NCBI GenBank assembly: GCA_902803695.1
Contig: CADCQX010000250.1
Location: 1-13,476, forward strand
DNA length: 13,476 nt
Source of the DNA: Oscillospiraceae bacterium
Lineage (GTDB): Bacteria > Bacillota > Clostridia > Saccharofermentanales > Saccharofermentanaceae
Direction of reading: 5' to 3'
Position numbers and translations under genes: made by a program. How positions within the stretch are numbered: position 1 is the stretch's first letter; each line of letters begins with the position of its first letter. Of the stretch, positions 1 through 6,713 are shown one piece after another. Below the pieces are notes generated by a model, which saw only the letters and a list, made by a program, of their open reading frames with translations, was not told where the DNA came from and did no database searches.

Positions 1-776
1 GATTGCTTTTCTACATCAAGTGCATACTCATAATCATAGAAACTGAAGTATTGTCTTTGTTCTATATTTTCGAAAACATTCACATACAAAGGAATTCTTC
101 CTGCACATTTATAGCACAGATCCACCCACTCCTTTATCGAAACAGATTCACGGTTTCCAACATTAAAGATATGCTCTGCCGGATGATCTTTAATGATCTT
201 TTCCATGATCTTACAAAGGTCTCTTACGTGGAAGAACTGAAGCTTCATTTCACCTTCTCTCGGAAGGTAGAACTTTCTATCCTGATCCGCACAATCGAAA
301 ACAAAAGCTTCCCTATAGACATTGTTTCCGGGGCCGTACAGATAAGGAGGACGGAGAATATATGCATCAGGTTGCATATTTAAAAGAGCTCTCTCTGCAT
401 CGATCTTATCAGTTCCGTATCTGCCCCAGAATCTGTTAGGTCCAAGTTCGGCATCCTCCCTGAAAGGCTGCTCCAAAGTCTCAGGGTAAACAGCACTTGA
501 ACTTACAAAGATATAAGTATCTACTTTACCGATCTTACTTACCAGATCTTTTATATCCTGACCGCTATATGATGTTATATCAAGTACAACATCAAAATCA
601 TATTTCTTGAGATCGAGCTCCGGATCATGACGGTCACTTTCGATAAGATGAACACCGTTTATCTGAGGTCTTGTATTTCGGTTTAATACATATACCTCAT
701 GCTTTTTATCAACGAAATATCCGGCTACGAATTTACTTACAAAAACTGTTCCGCCGGTTACCAGTATCTTACTCAT
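1..776 (-). CDS. NAD-dependent epimerase/dehydratase (SDR family), 3' end cut by the window
   Basis: Extended short-chain dehydrogenase/reductase, probably acting on a nucleotide sugar or similar cytoplasmic substrate. About 258 residues are visible and the C-terminus lies outside the window. The N-terminus MSKILVTGGTVFVSKF is a Rossmann nucleotide-binding strand and glycine turn (GGTxFV form), followed by the second strand YVLNRN. The catalytic set is visible as SSSAVYP (about 92-98) and Y120-x3-K124 in YGTDK, and LRPPYLYGPGN (141-151) is the usual post-catalytic segment. The start at 776 is preceded by AAGGAGATA with correct spacing. The gene begins 22 bases after the serine hydrolase stop, so it is probably the third gene of that operon. 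The GGTxFV subgroup is common in Firmicutes and rarely has an assigned substrate, so I give none. Confidence 0.9.
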   Translation of the reverse strand, partial: MSKILVTGGTVFVSKFVAGYFVDKKHEVYVLNRNTRPQINGVHLIESDRHDPELDLKKYDFDVVLDITSYSGQDIKDLVSKIGKVDTYIFVSSSAVYPETLEQPFREDAELGPNRFWGRYGTDKIDAERALLNMQPDAYILRPPYLYGPGNNVYREAFVFDCADQDRKFYLPREGEMKLQFFHVRDLCKIMEKIIKDHPAEHIFNVGNRESVSIKEWVDLCYKCAGRIPLYVNVFENIEQRQYFSFYDYEYALDVEKQ

Positions 777-798
777 CAAATATCTCCTTTTATTCAGG

Positions 799-1662
799 TC
801 ACTCTCCGAGCAACCACTTCTCCATACTTTCTTTCAATGTGCAGGATTCATCTTCTATATTGCTCAGATACGTTATAACTATTCCTCTTTCAGGGAGCAC
901 ATAGCACTTCTGCTTGAGCTTGCCGTTAATACTGAAACCGTCTTTGTACTTCCAAATAAAGTATCCGTAACCGCCCTCACGGTTCATCTGCTGGATTGAT
1001 GTTGCCAGTTTCACATACTCTTCTGATATGATCCTTAGTCCGTTATAAACACCGTTGTTATATAAAAGAAGTCCGATCCTGCTAAGTCCGTTTACGGTAA
1101 GGCTCATTCTCGATGCACCGTAGAAATAACCTTCAGGGCACCTGCCATACTCATATCGGTCAATACCGAGAGGCTTGAATATCCTGTTCTCGATAAAAAG
1201 CCCGAGGTCGCCGCCGATGATCTCACTTAGAGCCACACCGACCAGATAAGTATTGATATTACTGTAGTTGAAACCTCTTTTGGATGGATCTGATAGCTTA
1301 CACGAGAGAGCATAGTCGATAAAACTATCACCTTCAGCCACAAAAGGAAGGTCCTCTACGGACATGGTAAGAAGTCTTTCTACCGTAATGAGCGAAAAAG
1401 ACCTCTTCTGTTCCTCAGACATCTTCTCAACATTCTTTTTCGGAAGATAATCCAGGATAGATCTTTTCAGATCGATCTTTCCCTCGTCATAAAGGATTCC
1501 GACAGCTATTGAGACAACGGTCTTGGTAGCCGAATAGATAAAATGAAGATTCTCGGTTGTATCTCCGTAGCTATGGGTAAGTTTCCCCTTCTCGTAAACT
1601 TCAACGCCGAAGACATTCCAATTATTCGTCTTTATATCTTCGACAAACCTTTCAAAATCCAT
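799..1662 (-). CDS. Serine hydrolase, class C beta-lactamase / penicillin-binding-protein fold
   Basis: 287-residue hydrolase of the beta-lactamase-related family (esterase, D-peptidase or amidase relatives). The SxxK nucleophile motif is S44-A-T-K47, and the second motif YxN is Y133-S-N135 in GFNYSNINTY. The segment GYGYFIWKYKDG (about 231-242) followed by GKLKQ and YVLPE corresponds to the GxGGQ-like third-motif region, with the usual glycines replaced. There is no signal peptide or transmembrane segment, so it is probably cytoplasmic, unusual for peptidoglycan enzymes of this fold. The start is MDFERF at 1662, behind AGAGGTTAAT. A longer frame reaching 1704 would run into the cyclase gene and lacks such a site. 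It starts 14 bases after the cyclase stop, so the two are co-transcribed. The substrate is unknown. Confidence 0.88.
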   Translation of the reverse strand: MDFERFVEDIKTNNWNVFGVEVYEKGKLTHSYGDTTENLHFIYSATKTVVSIAVGILYDEGKIDLKRSILDYLPKKNVEKMSEEQKRSFSLITVERLLTMSVEDLPFVAEGDSFIDYALSCKLSDPSKRGFNYSNINTYLVGVALSEIIGGDLGLFIENRIFKPLGIDRYEYGRCPEGYFYGASRMSLTVNGLSRIGLLLYNNGVYNGLRIISEEYVKLATSIQQMNREGGYGYFIWKYKDGFSINGKLKQKCYVLPERGIVITYLSNIEDESCTLKESMEKWLLGE

Positions 1663-1676
1663 ATTAACCTCTGTAG

Positions 1677-2273
1677 TTATTCTTTTATGAGATAGGCTCT
1701 GCATGGTGCTCCGTCGCAGCCTCCGAGATTAAGAGGCGCACAACTGAGGAAGTACTTCCCTTCCTCAACATCTGTGAGAACGATCCCTTCGAGAAGCGTA
1801 ATCTCTTTTTCGAGCAATATAAGGTGAACTTCCATAGGAGTATCTATAGGTCCGACTGTCTGACTCTCATTACCGATAAGGATGATCTCGGCGTCTGCAA
1901 AGACCTTTGCCGCTTCCGCAGTAACTGTCATATTTCCTGCAATGAGAATACGTTTATCAGCACCGGCATCCGAAGCTTTCTTAAGGATCGCTTGAGCATC
2001 CGGACCCTTCAGATCGCCTTCAAATCGGGAGACATAGCAATCACCGACAAATGGAGCAAGGCCCATCTGATCAACAGTTTTACCGTCACCCAGAAAATGG
2101 AACGGAGCATCTATATGAGTTCCGTTATGAGCACACATCTGAAACGAAGTGAGATTACAGACATCCCCGTTAGCCGTGCTCAGAACCGTAGTCCTGACCG
2201 GTGACGGATCGCCCGGATATACTTTACAACTGAATAATTCCTGTGTTATATCAATTATTTCTCTTGGCACCAT
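1677..2273 (-). CDS. KynB-like cyclase/hydrolase family protein (arylformamidase-related)
   Basis: 198-residue member of the metal-dependent cyclase family, which includes kynurenine formamidase and isatin hydrolase. The signature HNGTHIDAPFHF gives the metal ligands H49, H53 and D55 plus H59. The N-terminus IIDITQELFSCKVYPGDP is characteristic, and the C-terminal SCAPLNLGGCDGAPCRA is the usual conserved end. In-frame ATGs also occur at 2321 and 2297. I chose 2273 because GAGAGGA (2288-2282) sits 8 bases upstream, and because a TGTTATAAT extended -10 box (2304-2296) would place the transcript start near 2289-2291, inside the longer versions. It is the first gene of a run with the serine hydrolase and epimerase. 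No other tryptophan or kynurenine gene is nearby, so the true substrate is open: a cyclic amide, ester or formamide is an inference from the family. Confidence 0.88.
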   Translation of the reverse strand: MVPREIIDITQELFSCKVYPGDPSPVRTTVLSTANGDVCNLTSFQMCAHNGTHIDAPFHFLGDGKTVDQMGLAPFVGDCYVSRFEGDLKGPDAQAILKKASDAGADKRILIAGNMTVTAEAAKVFADAEIILIGNESQTVGPIDTPMEVHLILLEKEITLLEGIVLTDVEEGKYFLSCAPLNLGGCDGAPCRAYLIKE

Positions 2274-2295
2274 ATCTGAAATCCTCTCTTTAGAC

Positions 2296-2304
2296 ATTAT
2301 AACA
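2296..2304 (-). promoter_or_regulatory. Extended -10 promoter for the cyclase-hydrolase-epimerase run
   Basis: On the minus strand the bases read TGTTATAAT, a perfect TGn-TATAAT extended -10 element. No good -35 hexamer is present 17 bases further upstream, which is tolerated by extended -10 promoters. The start of transcription would fall near 2289-2291, leaving a leader of about 17 bases that contains the GAGAGGA site. This supports the 2273 start codon. Confidence 0.5.
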
Positions 2305-2329
2305 TTTGCAATACATATCATAATGCTTA

Positions 2330-2358
2330 TTGTTTTTTTATATTTGTTATTCTACAAT
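2330..2358 (+). promoter_or_regulatory. SigA-type promoter of the lipoprotein gene
   Basis: TTGTTT (2330-2335) and TACAAT (2353-2358) are separated by exactly 17 bases, close to the TTGACA/TATAAT consensus. Transcription would start near 2365. CAGGAAGG (2379-2386) then lies 6 bases before the ATG at 2393. It is divergent from the cyclase promoter, with the two -10 boxes about 50 bases apart. Confidence 0.6.
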
Positions 2359-2392
2359 CGATTTTGGAAAACTTAATCAGGAAGGTATTTAT

Positions 2393-3070
2393 ATGAAATG
2401 TATTAAACTATTTGCTGCTGTTATGGCAGTTTCAGTAGCGTGCGGCATTTTCGCAGGATGCAACAAAAAAGATACGAGTTCCAATAGTCAGGAATCTAAT
2501 ACTTCCTCAGTTGATAAGACGGAGGATTCCAATGTCGGAGATTCCTATCTCGAAGGCGAAGAAGCTGTCACCGCGCTCCTCAATGCAACAATGAAGGATG
2601 ATGTTTCTCTTGCTAAGGATATGGATCCGAGTATCAAAGCAGATGAGACAGTCGTTAAATTGAGAAAACTTGTTGCAGGAGATTTCATTCACTCATCAGG
2701 TTTTGATATCCCTGATCCGACAGAAGCAGAACTTACCAAGGTAAACAGCATTATGGACTACATCTATGGCAAGACATCCTGTGACCTGGCTTCAAACACA
2801 AATGAGACCGTTGCTTCCTACACTGCTCCGAACAACCTGCCGGAAGTCATCAACAATGCAGTAGCCGATGCAGCTGCATCTTACGACGGTGATACGGAAA
2901 AAGCGTTTTCAGATCCTAAGTTCTTCGACCTTTTCCTTGATGCATTTATCAGCAGAGAAAACGAACTTAAGATCGAAGGCGGTCCTTCATTGACCATCAG
3001 CAATGATGATTACGTAAACGGTGTATATGATCTTCTTTACGGAATGCTCGGTTTTTACGAGATCCTTTGA
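2393..3070 (+). CDS. Secreted lipoprotein of unknown function
   Basis: 225 residues. MKCIKLFAAVMAVSVACGIF followed by AGC is a type II signal peptide, with lipidation expected on C23 (lipobox FAGC; Phe at -3 is slightly unusual). A Ser/Asn/Asp-rich linker (about 26-52) follows, as often seen between the lipid anchor and a globular domain on the outer face of the membrane. The rest is acidic and helix-rich, with no metal or catalytic motif I recognise. A longer frame open from 2330 is not the start: AGGAAGG lies 6 bases before the ATG at 2393, and that ATG begins the signal peptide. The gene stands alone on its strand with its own promoter and terminator. I cannot name the family. Confidence 0.85.
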   Translation: MKCIKLFAAVMAVSVACGIFAGCNKKDTSSNSQESNTSSVDKTEDSNVGDSYLEGEEAVTALLNATMKDDVSLAKDMDPSIKADETVVKLRKLVAGDFIHSSGFDIPDPTEAELTKVNSIMDYIYGKTSCDLASNTNETVASYTAPNNLPEVINNAVADAAASYDGDTEKAFSDPKFFDLFLDAFISRENELKIEGGPSLTISNDDYVNGVYDLLYGMLGFYEIL

Positions 3071-3090
3071 TCGACATTTTTCTCGAAAAC

Positions 3091-3127
3091 AATAACCCTG
3101 AAGTTCAAACTGATCTTCAGGGTTATT
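3091..3127. terminator. Bidirectional rho-independent terminator
   Basis: AATAACCCTGAAG (3091-3103) pairs perfectly with CTTCAGGGTTATT (3115-3127) around an 11-base loop. A T-rich tract (TTATTTATTTAT, overlapping the end of the stem) follows on the plus strand, and GTTTTC with further T's follows on the minus strand. It lies between the convergent ends of the lipoprotein gene (3070) and the histidine phosphatase gene (3134), so it can serve both. Confidence 0.85.
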
Positions 3128-3133
3128 TATTTA

Positions 3134-3676
3134 TCACTTTATGAACTCTTCCCAGGTGGTCTCCATTATCTCGCCGTTAGCCGCGTGATGCGAATCAAGA
3201 ATGAACTGCATCAGCGTTCCGTGGCAGACAACTATGACCTTATCATAGTCCAGATAATTCTCCAGGACTTTCTTAACACGGGTCTTCATCATCTCAGTTG
3301 ATTCCCAAGTGCATTTCTTGCCTTCGGGATGCACACCTTTATTCTCGACCAGTTCAGTATATGCATTTGTCGCTGCTTCCTGGCCCACCCATCTGTACGT
3401 CTCAACATTCGGCAGCCACTCGTGAACTCCGGTTTCGACCTTGATCTCCAATCCCAGTTCTTTCGACAGGATCGCTGCTGAATGAAGCGCTCTTCCGAAT
3501 GGTGATGATATTATGATCTGCGCATCCTTAAGCCTCGGATCTTTGGCTGTTTCATGGATCTGTCCGATGCCCTTTTCGGTCAAAGTCATCAGGTTCTGAG
3601 CAAATTCCTGATAGAACAGTTTTCCGGCCATGGAATTATCCATCTCACCGTGACGTACAAAGTAAATAGTTGTCAT
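3134..3676 (-). CDS. Histidine phosphatase superfamily protein (phosphoglycerate mutase-like)
   Basis: 180-residue phosphatase or mutase of the branch 1 histidine phosphatase superfamily, soluble and cytoplasmic. The phosphate-accepting histidine is H9 in FVRHGE (6-11). SSPFGRA (57-63) supplies the conserved arginine R62, VHEW (84-87) holds the usual acidic residue, and the second catalytic histidine is H152 in VVCHGT. All core residues are present, so it should be active. The family covers phosphosugars, phosphonucleotides and phosphoproteins, and the motifs do not fix the substrate. Its ATG is 8 bases after the stop of the permease-acyltransferase gene, and its GAGGT site overlaps that stop (AAATGAGGT), suggesting translational coupling. 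It is the last gene of a three-gene operon ending at the 3091-3127 hairpin. Confidence 0.9.
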   Translation of the reverse strand: MTTIYFVRHGEMDNSMAGKLFYQEFAQNLMTLTEKGIGQIHETAKDPRLKDAQIIISSPFGRALHSAAILSKELGLEIKVETGVHEWLPNVETYRWVGQEAATNAYTELVENKGVHPEGKKCTWESTEMMKTRVKKVLENYLDYDKVIVVCHGTLMQFILDSHHAANGEIMETTWEEFIK

Positions 3677-3684
3677 GCATTACC

Positions 3685-6348
3685 TCATTTCTTTGCTGCT
3701 TTCTCTGCCAGATACTCAGTTGCGAACTGGATCTTGGTAGCACTGAATCCTTCTTCTATCGGATAGAGGAACAGTGTATCATCAAGAGTGGATAATGTCA
3801 CGCACTCACCGAACTTATCTCTGTAGTTATACTCGGTATGGATAGATTTTGTTGATGCAGGATTGAAATGCAAAGTGATCATCTCATGTGATCTGTGATC
3901 TTTATAAGTAAGATCAAAACCGTTCATGTTGTGTACCAGATGACCCTCACCACAGTTGATGAAGTTGACCGCATTCGGGAGCGCCTCAACCCTGACTTTT
4001 GTGTCGAGAGAATACTTGCCATCGTCGATCTCGCCTTCGAGCTCTTTTCTCTCCCATTCATACCAGTCCGGAACATAGACGGAACCTTCCTTGTCCTTAC
4101 GGATAAGCGTTCCGTGAGTATCCATCTCAAATGTCGCACCGCAGTTTGTACACTTGATGGTAGCGCCTTCTGTCTTCATCGAAAACTCTTTCTTACAGCA
4201 CATACATCTGTACAAAGGCTTCTCCAGACCTTCCGCCCTGAAATCATCATCGATTATGATGCCGCTTTCTCTCTGGTACTGATATTCATCATAAGTGAGC
4301 TTTTTCGAGAGGATGTCATAGACTTCGTTAAGGTCTTTTTTCTGTGTATCTTCTGCCGTGAGGACACACTCCAAAGTAGCATGAAGTCTCGCACCTTTTC
4401 GAGGCTTAAGATTCCATATAGGCGACAGGAGATAATTACCCTTCATGTTAAGGACGACCACCGGAACCTTAAGATGCTTTGCAAGTTTTGCAACTGACAT
4501 ATCGAGCTTGGAATTTGTTCCGACATTTGCGTATCTTGCCTCAGGATAGATGACCATGATATCGCCTCTCTCGATAACCTTTTTGATGTTAACGAGAAGA
4601 GCTCTGTCGTTTATAAACTTTCTTGTTCCGAGACAGCCCACCTGTCTGTAGATCCATTCACCGTAATACTCGAAGCCTTCGAGCTCGGATATGTAATTAG
4701 CCCTGTAAGGTTTAAGCGCCAGAGGACTTACATAGAAATCATAGAAAGAATGATGTGATCCGAGAACGAGGAACGGAGGCTTGATGCCCTCCATATTTAC
4801 CTTGTCGATCTTAAGTCCGTATGGCTTAAGGCTGAGCTTACAAAGAAGCCAGATGATAGGTGTCAGAAAAAGATTCTGTCTAGGCGGAACCTTATATCTG
4901 TCAAACGGCTTGGAATCATAAGCAACGGACGTATCCTTTCTCATATATCTTCTTATGCCCGGGATCTGGTTCAGGAGATAATAGAGGATTCCCGTGAACA
5001 GGAATGATGCTCCTGTAGGTGTAAGCATGAAAAGCCATTTGATGTGAATGACTGATTTGATCGGATCATAGATAAGAAGAGAAAAACCGAATCCGAGAAC
5101 GAAGCAGATCGCACCAACGATATTGAATCCCTTCGTATATTCATAACTCGTATGACCCTTAAGGTTAAATGCACTCTTAAGGTCGATCTTCATCTTACGG
5201 ATAAGGAAGAAATCGACGAACAGCAATGCAGCCAGAGGAGCATATACAAGAGCACCGATCGTCAGGAAGCTGCCGAAGTACTCAATGATCTTTCCCCATA
5301 CACAAAGGATACCGACATATGCTCCAAGGACGAGGATCAGGATCCTATATGATGTCTTGGGGAATGTAGTCTTAAGCATAACTCCGTAGATATATGAACC
5401 AACGGCCTGTGTTCCCACGTTAGCAAAAGCAACGAGGAGAAGTGATGAAAGTCCCAATATAGGAGTAGCGAGAGTTGCCATCATGAGAGTCGGGTCATCA
5501 GACATCGTGCCTGTTACCTTCTGCATTGCGATCGCCATGACAGCACCGACAACTACAAAGAAAGAACCTGCAATACCCTGTCCGAAAACACCAGCGTAGT
5601 ATCCGCCCTTCTCACTCTTACTGAGTCTCGGGATCTCAGCCATACCGCCAACGAGCGTTATAACAAACGCGAAGTTCGCTTCTATCGACAAGACATAATT
5701 TATCGTCATATCCGTGCCTTCTTCGACCTGAGGCACATAGTTCATGATGTCGCTTATCGAAGCAGATGAGAAACCGACGATAACAACAACTACACCTACA
5801 AGAAGCAAAAGCGGAACAAGGATCCTCGTAGTCCATGTAATACTTCCGATACCCCTGTAAGCGATGATAGTACCAAGAACTACACAGGACAGACTCAATA
5901 AAAGATGTCCGCCCGGGAACAGGCTCACGCCGAACAGCGCCAGCAGGTTCTCCATCGAGTCTGCGAATAATTCGCAGCAAACGGCATACCATGGGAAGTT
6001 AACTATGATGATAGCTATGGTCAGTACATTTACGCCTTTTCTTCCGAAAACACTTCTAAGCCAGATCCATATATCGATTCCGTATCTGACGGAAAGGATA
6101 ACCGGAAGCTGGTAAACCAGGAGCATAAAAAGAGCTGCAAGAAAAGCTCCGATCAAAAGCTGTTTAAATCCTACAAGTGTTGCCAGATAAGATCCCTGTG
6201 TGTAACTCCAGGTGGCTATACAATATCCGGAAAGTACCAAAAGCGCATCGATAAAGCCGTATTTACGTTCCTTCTTAAGGACCGGCAACGTTCCGAACAA
6301 CGCTTCCTTTTCAATCTGTTTCTCGGTGGTATTACTTTTCTTACTCAT
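3685..6348 (-). CDS. Fusion: NCS1-type permease + PlsC-type acyltransferase + zinc ribbon
   Basis: 887 residues, uninterrupted. Residues 1-460 form a membrane domain with about 12 hydrophobic helices resembling nucleobase:cation symporter 1 (purine-cytosine permease) proteins. GYCIATWSYTQG (41-52) fits helix 1, and AEIPRLSKS (237-245) resembles the D-Y-S-R-F-x-K-S segment after helix 6. Residues 490-670 are a lysophospholipid acyltransferase: H532-x4-D537 in SHHSFYD is the catalytic motif, and YPEARY (601-606) fills the place of the PEGTR block. A zinc ribbon follows with C715-x2-C718 and C733-x2-C736. Residues 745-887 form a soluble tail of unknown role. The start is preceded by GGGAGGT 8 bases upstream and overlaps the stop of the 52-residue gene (ATGA). 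The likely product is an inner-membrane protein making or remodelling phospholipid, with a transporter on the same chain. The transported substrate is unknown. Confidence 0.85.
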   Translation of the reverse strand: MSKKSNTTEKQIEKEALFGTLPVLKKERKYGFIDALLVLSGYCIATWSYTQGSYLATLVGFKQLLIGAFLAALFMLLVYQLPVILSVRYGIDIWIWLRSVFGRKGVNVLTIAIIIVNFPWYAVCCELFADSMENLLALFGVSLFPGGHLLLSLSCVVLGTIIAYRGIGSITWTTRILVPLLLLVGVVVVIVGFSSASISDIMNYVPQVEEGTDMTINYVLSIEANFAFVITLVGGMAEIPRLSKSEKGGYYAGVFGQGIAGSFFVVVGAVMAIAMQKVTGTMSDDPTLMMATLATPILGLSSLLLVAFANVGTQAVGSYIYGVMLKTTFPKTSYRILILVLGAYVGILCVWGKIIEYFGSFLTIGALVYAPLAALLFVDFFLIRKMKIDLKSAFNLKGHTSYEYTKGFNIVGAICFVLGFGFSLLIYDPIKSVIHIKWLFMLTPTGASFLFTGILYYLLNQIPGIRRYMRKDTSVAYDSKPFDRYKVPPRQNLFLTPIIWLLCKLSLKPYGLKIDKVNMEGIKPPFLVLGSHHSFYDFYVSPLALKPYRANYISELEGFEYYGEWIYRQVGCLGTRKFINDRALLVNIKKVIERGDIMVIYPEARYANVGTNSKLDMSVAKLAKHLKVPVVVLNMKGNYLLSPIWNLKPRKGARLHATLECVLTAEDTQKKDLNEVYDILSKKLTYDEYQYQRESGIIIDDDFRAEGLEKPLYRCMCCKKEFSMKTEGATIKCTNCGATFEMDTHGTLIRKDKEGSVYVPDWYEWERKELEGEIDDGKYSLDTKVRVEALPNAVNFINCGEGHLVHNMNGFDLTYKDHRSHEMITLHFNPASTKSIHTEYNYRDKFGECVTLSTLDDTLFLYPIEEGFSATKIQFATEYLAEKAAKK

Positions 6349-6503
6349 AGAAAGATACCTCCCAAGATAACTCCGGCCAGGCAGACCAGAGCAAAAATGG
6401 CAGCGATTATGAAATCTTTTTTACCCATTCTCGGGATATCGCTGTTGTTGGAAACTTCATCGATACGGCGCTCCAACTCACCCTCAAGATCCTTCTTTTC
6501 CAT
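6345..6503 (-). CDS. Small single-pass membrane protein (52 residues)
   Basis: A short gene directly ahead of the permease-acyltransferase fusion. The protein begins MEKKDLEGELERRIDEVSNN, a charged and probably helical segment, followed by MGKKDF and one hydrophobic helix (about residues 32-52) ending at GGIFL, so the N-terminus is probably cytoplasmic. The start at 6503 is chosen over the in-frame ATG at 6509 because GGGAG (6515-6511) lies 7 bases before 6503 but only 1 base before 6509. Its TGA overlaps the next ATG as ATGA, the classic arrangement for translational coupling. The GGGAGGT site for the fusion gene also lies inside this coding region. A role as a small partner or assembly factor of the fusion is inferred from position only. 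I recognise no family. Confidence 0.7.
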   Translation of the reverse strand: MEKKDLEGELERRIDEVSNNSDIPRMGKKDFIIAAIFALVCLAGVILGGIFL

Positions 6504-6570
6504 GTTCATTCTCCCAAAAAAAAATACTTAAATACTTTACCACATTATTAATATTATTATTCGATTTGTT

Positions 6571-6588
6571 CGTTTTTTCGAAAAAACG
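6571..6588. repeat. 18-base perfect palindrome, candidate operator
   Basis: CGTTTTTTCGAAAAAACG is a perfect palindrome in the AT-rich gap between the divergent permease-acyltransferase operon and the adhesin gene. A TTGACG hexamer on the minus strand (6594-6589) directly abuts it, though no good -10 box lies at the right distance. The symmetry and position suit a dimeric regulator. As RNA it could also form a hairpin, but its A/T arms are weak and no gene ends here. Confidence 0.4.
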
Positions 6589-6640
6589 CGTCAAAAAAAG
6601 TTGCGTTTTGTTAACATATTGTTTGCATACGGGCACCCCC

Positions 6641-6676
6641 GTCTTAAAGGATTGTTCTAAGACTAACAATACAATC
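6641..6676 (+). other. Nested inverted repeats, possible H-type pseudoknot ahead of the adhesin gene
   Basis: GTCTTA (6641-6646) is complementary to TAAGAC (6658-6663). GATTGT (6650-6655), which lies in the loop of that hairpin, is complementary to ACAATC (6671-6676). This gives two 6-base stems with connecting loops of 3, 2 and 7 bases, the last being A-rich, a geometry that allows an H-type pseudoknot. ATTGTT (6651-6656) can alternatively pair with AACAAT (6665-6670). TACAAT (6670-6675) also resembles a -10 box; if used, these repeats would be DNA upstream of the transcript rather than RNA. I matched no known riboswitch class. Confidence 0.3.
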
Positions 6677-6700
6677 TAAAGTAGATAAGTATTTTTCTTA

Positions 6701-6707
6701 AGGGGGG
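6701..6707 (+). promoter_or_regulatory. Ribosome binding site that sets the adhesin start
   Basis: AGGGGGG directly touches a first ATG at 6708, which is too close for initiation. It lies 6 bases before a second in-frame ATG at 6714. The second is therefore preferred, giving MNKIKRS as the N-terminus. The G-run is a less common form of the AGGAGG site. Confidence 0.6.
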
Positions 6708-6713
6708 ATGACA

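Noticed and set aside
3..383. Plus-strand open frame of 126 codons
   Set aside because: It lies opposite the epimerase gene, which has clear SDR motifs on the minus strand. It has no ribosome binding site or recognisable protein pattern.
3895..4497. Plus-strand open frame of 200 codons
   Set aside because: It is antisense to the acyltransferase and zinc-ribbon part of the fusion gene, whose motifs are intact. The composition is unlike a real protein and no start site is evident.
6589..6594. TTGACG on the minus strand as a -35 box for the permease operon
   Set aside because: At 16-18 bases downstream only GAACAA-like sequence is found, with no acceptable -10. Plausible TAATAT boxes are too far away.
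6484..6669. Minus-strand open frame of 61 codons covering the AT-rich gap
   Set aside because: It spans the regulatory region and overlaps the better-supported 52-residue gene in another frame. Its predicted residues are the Asn/Phe/Lys-rich output of AT-rich noncoding DNA.
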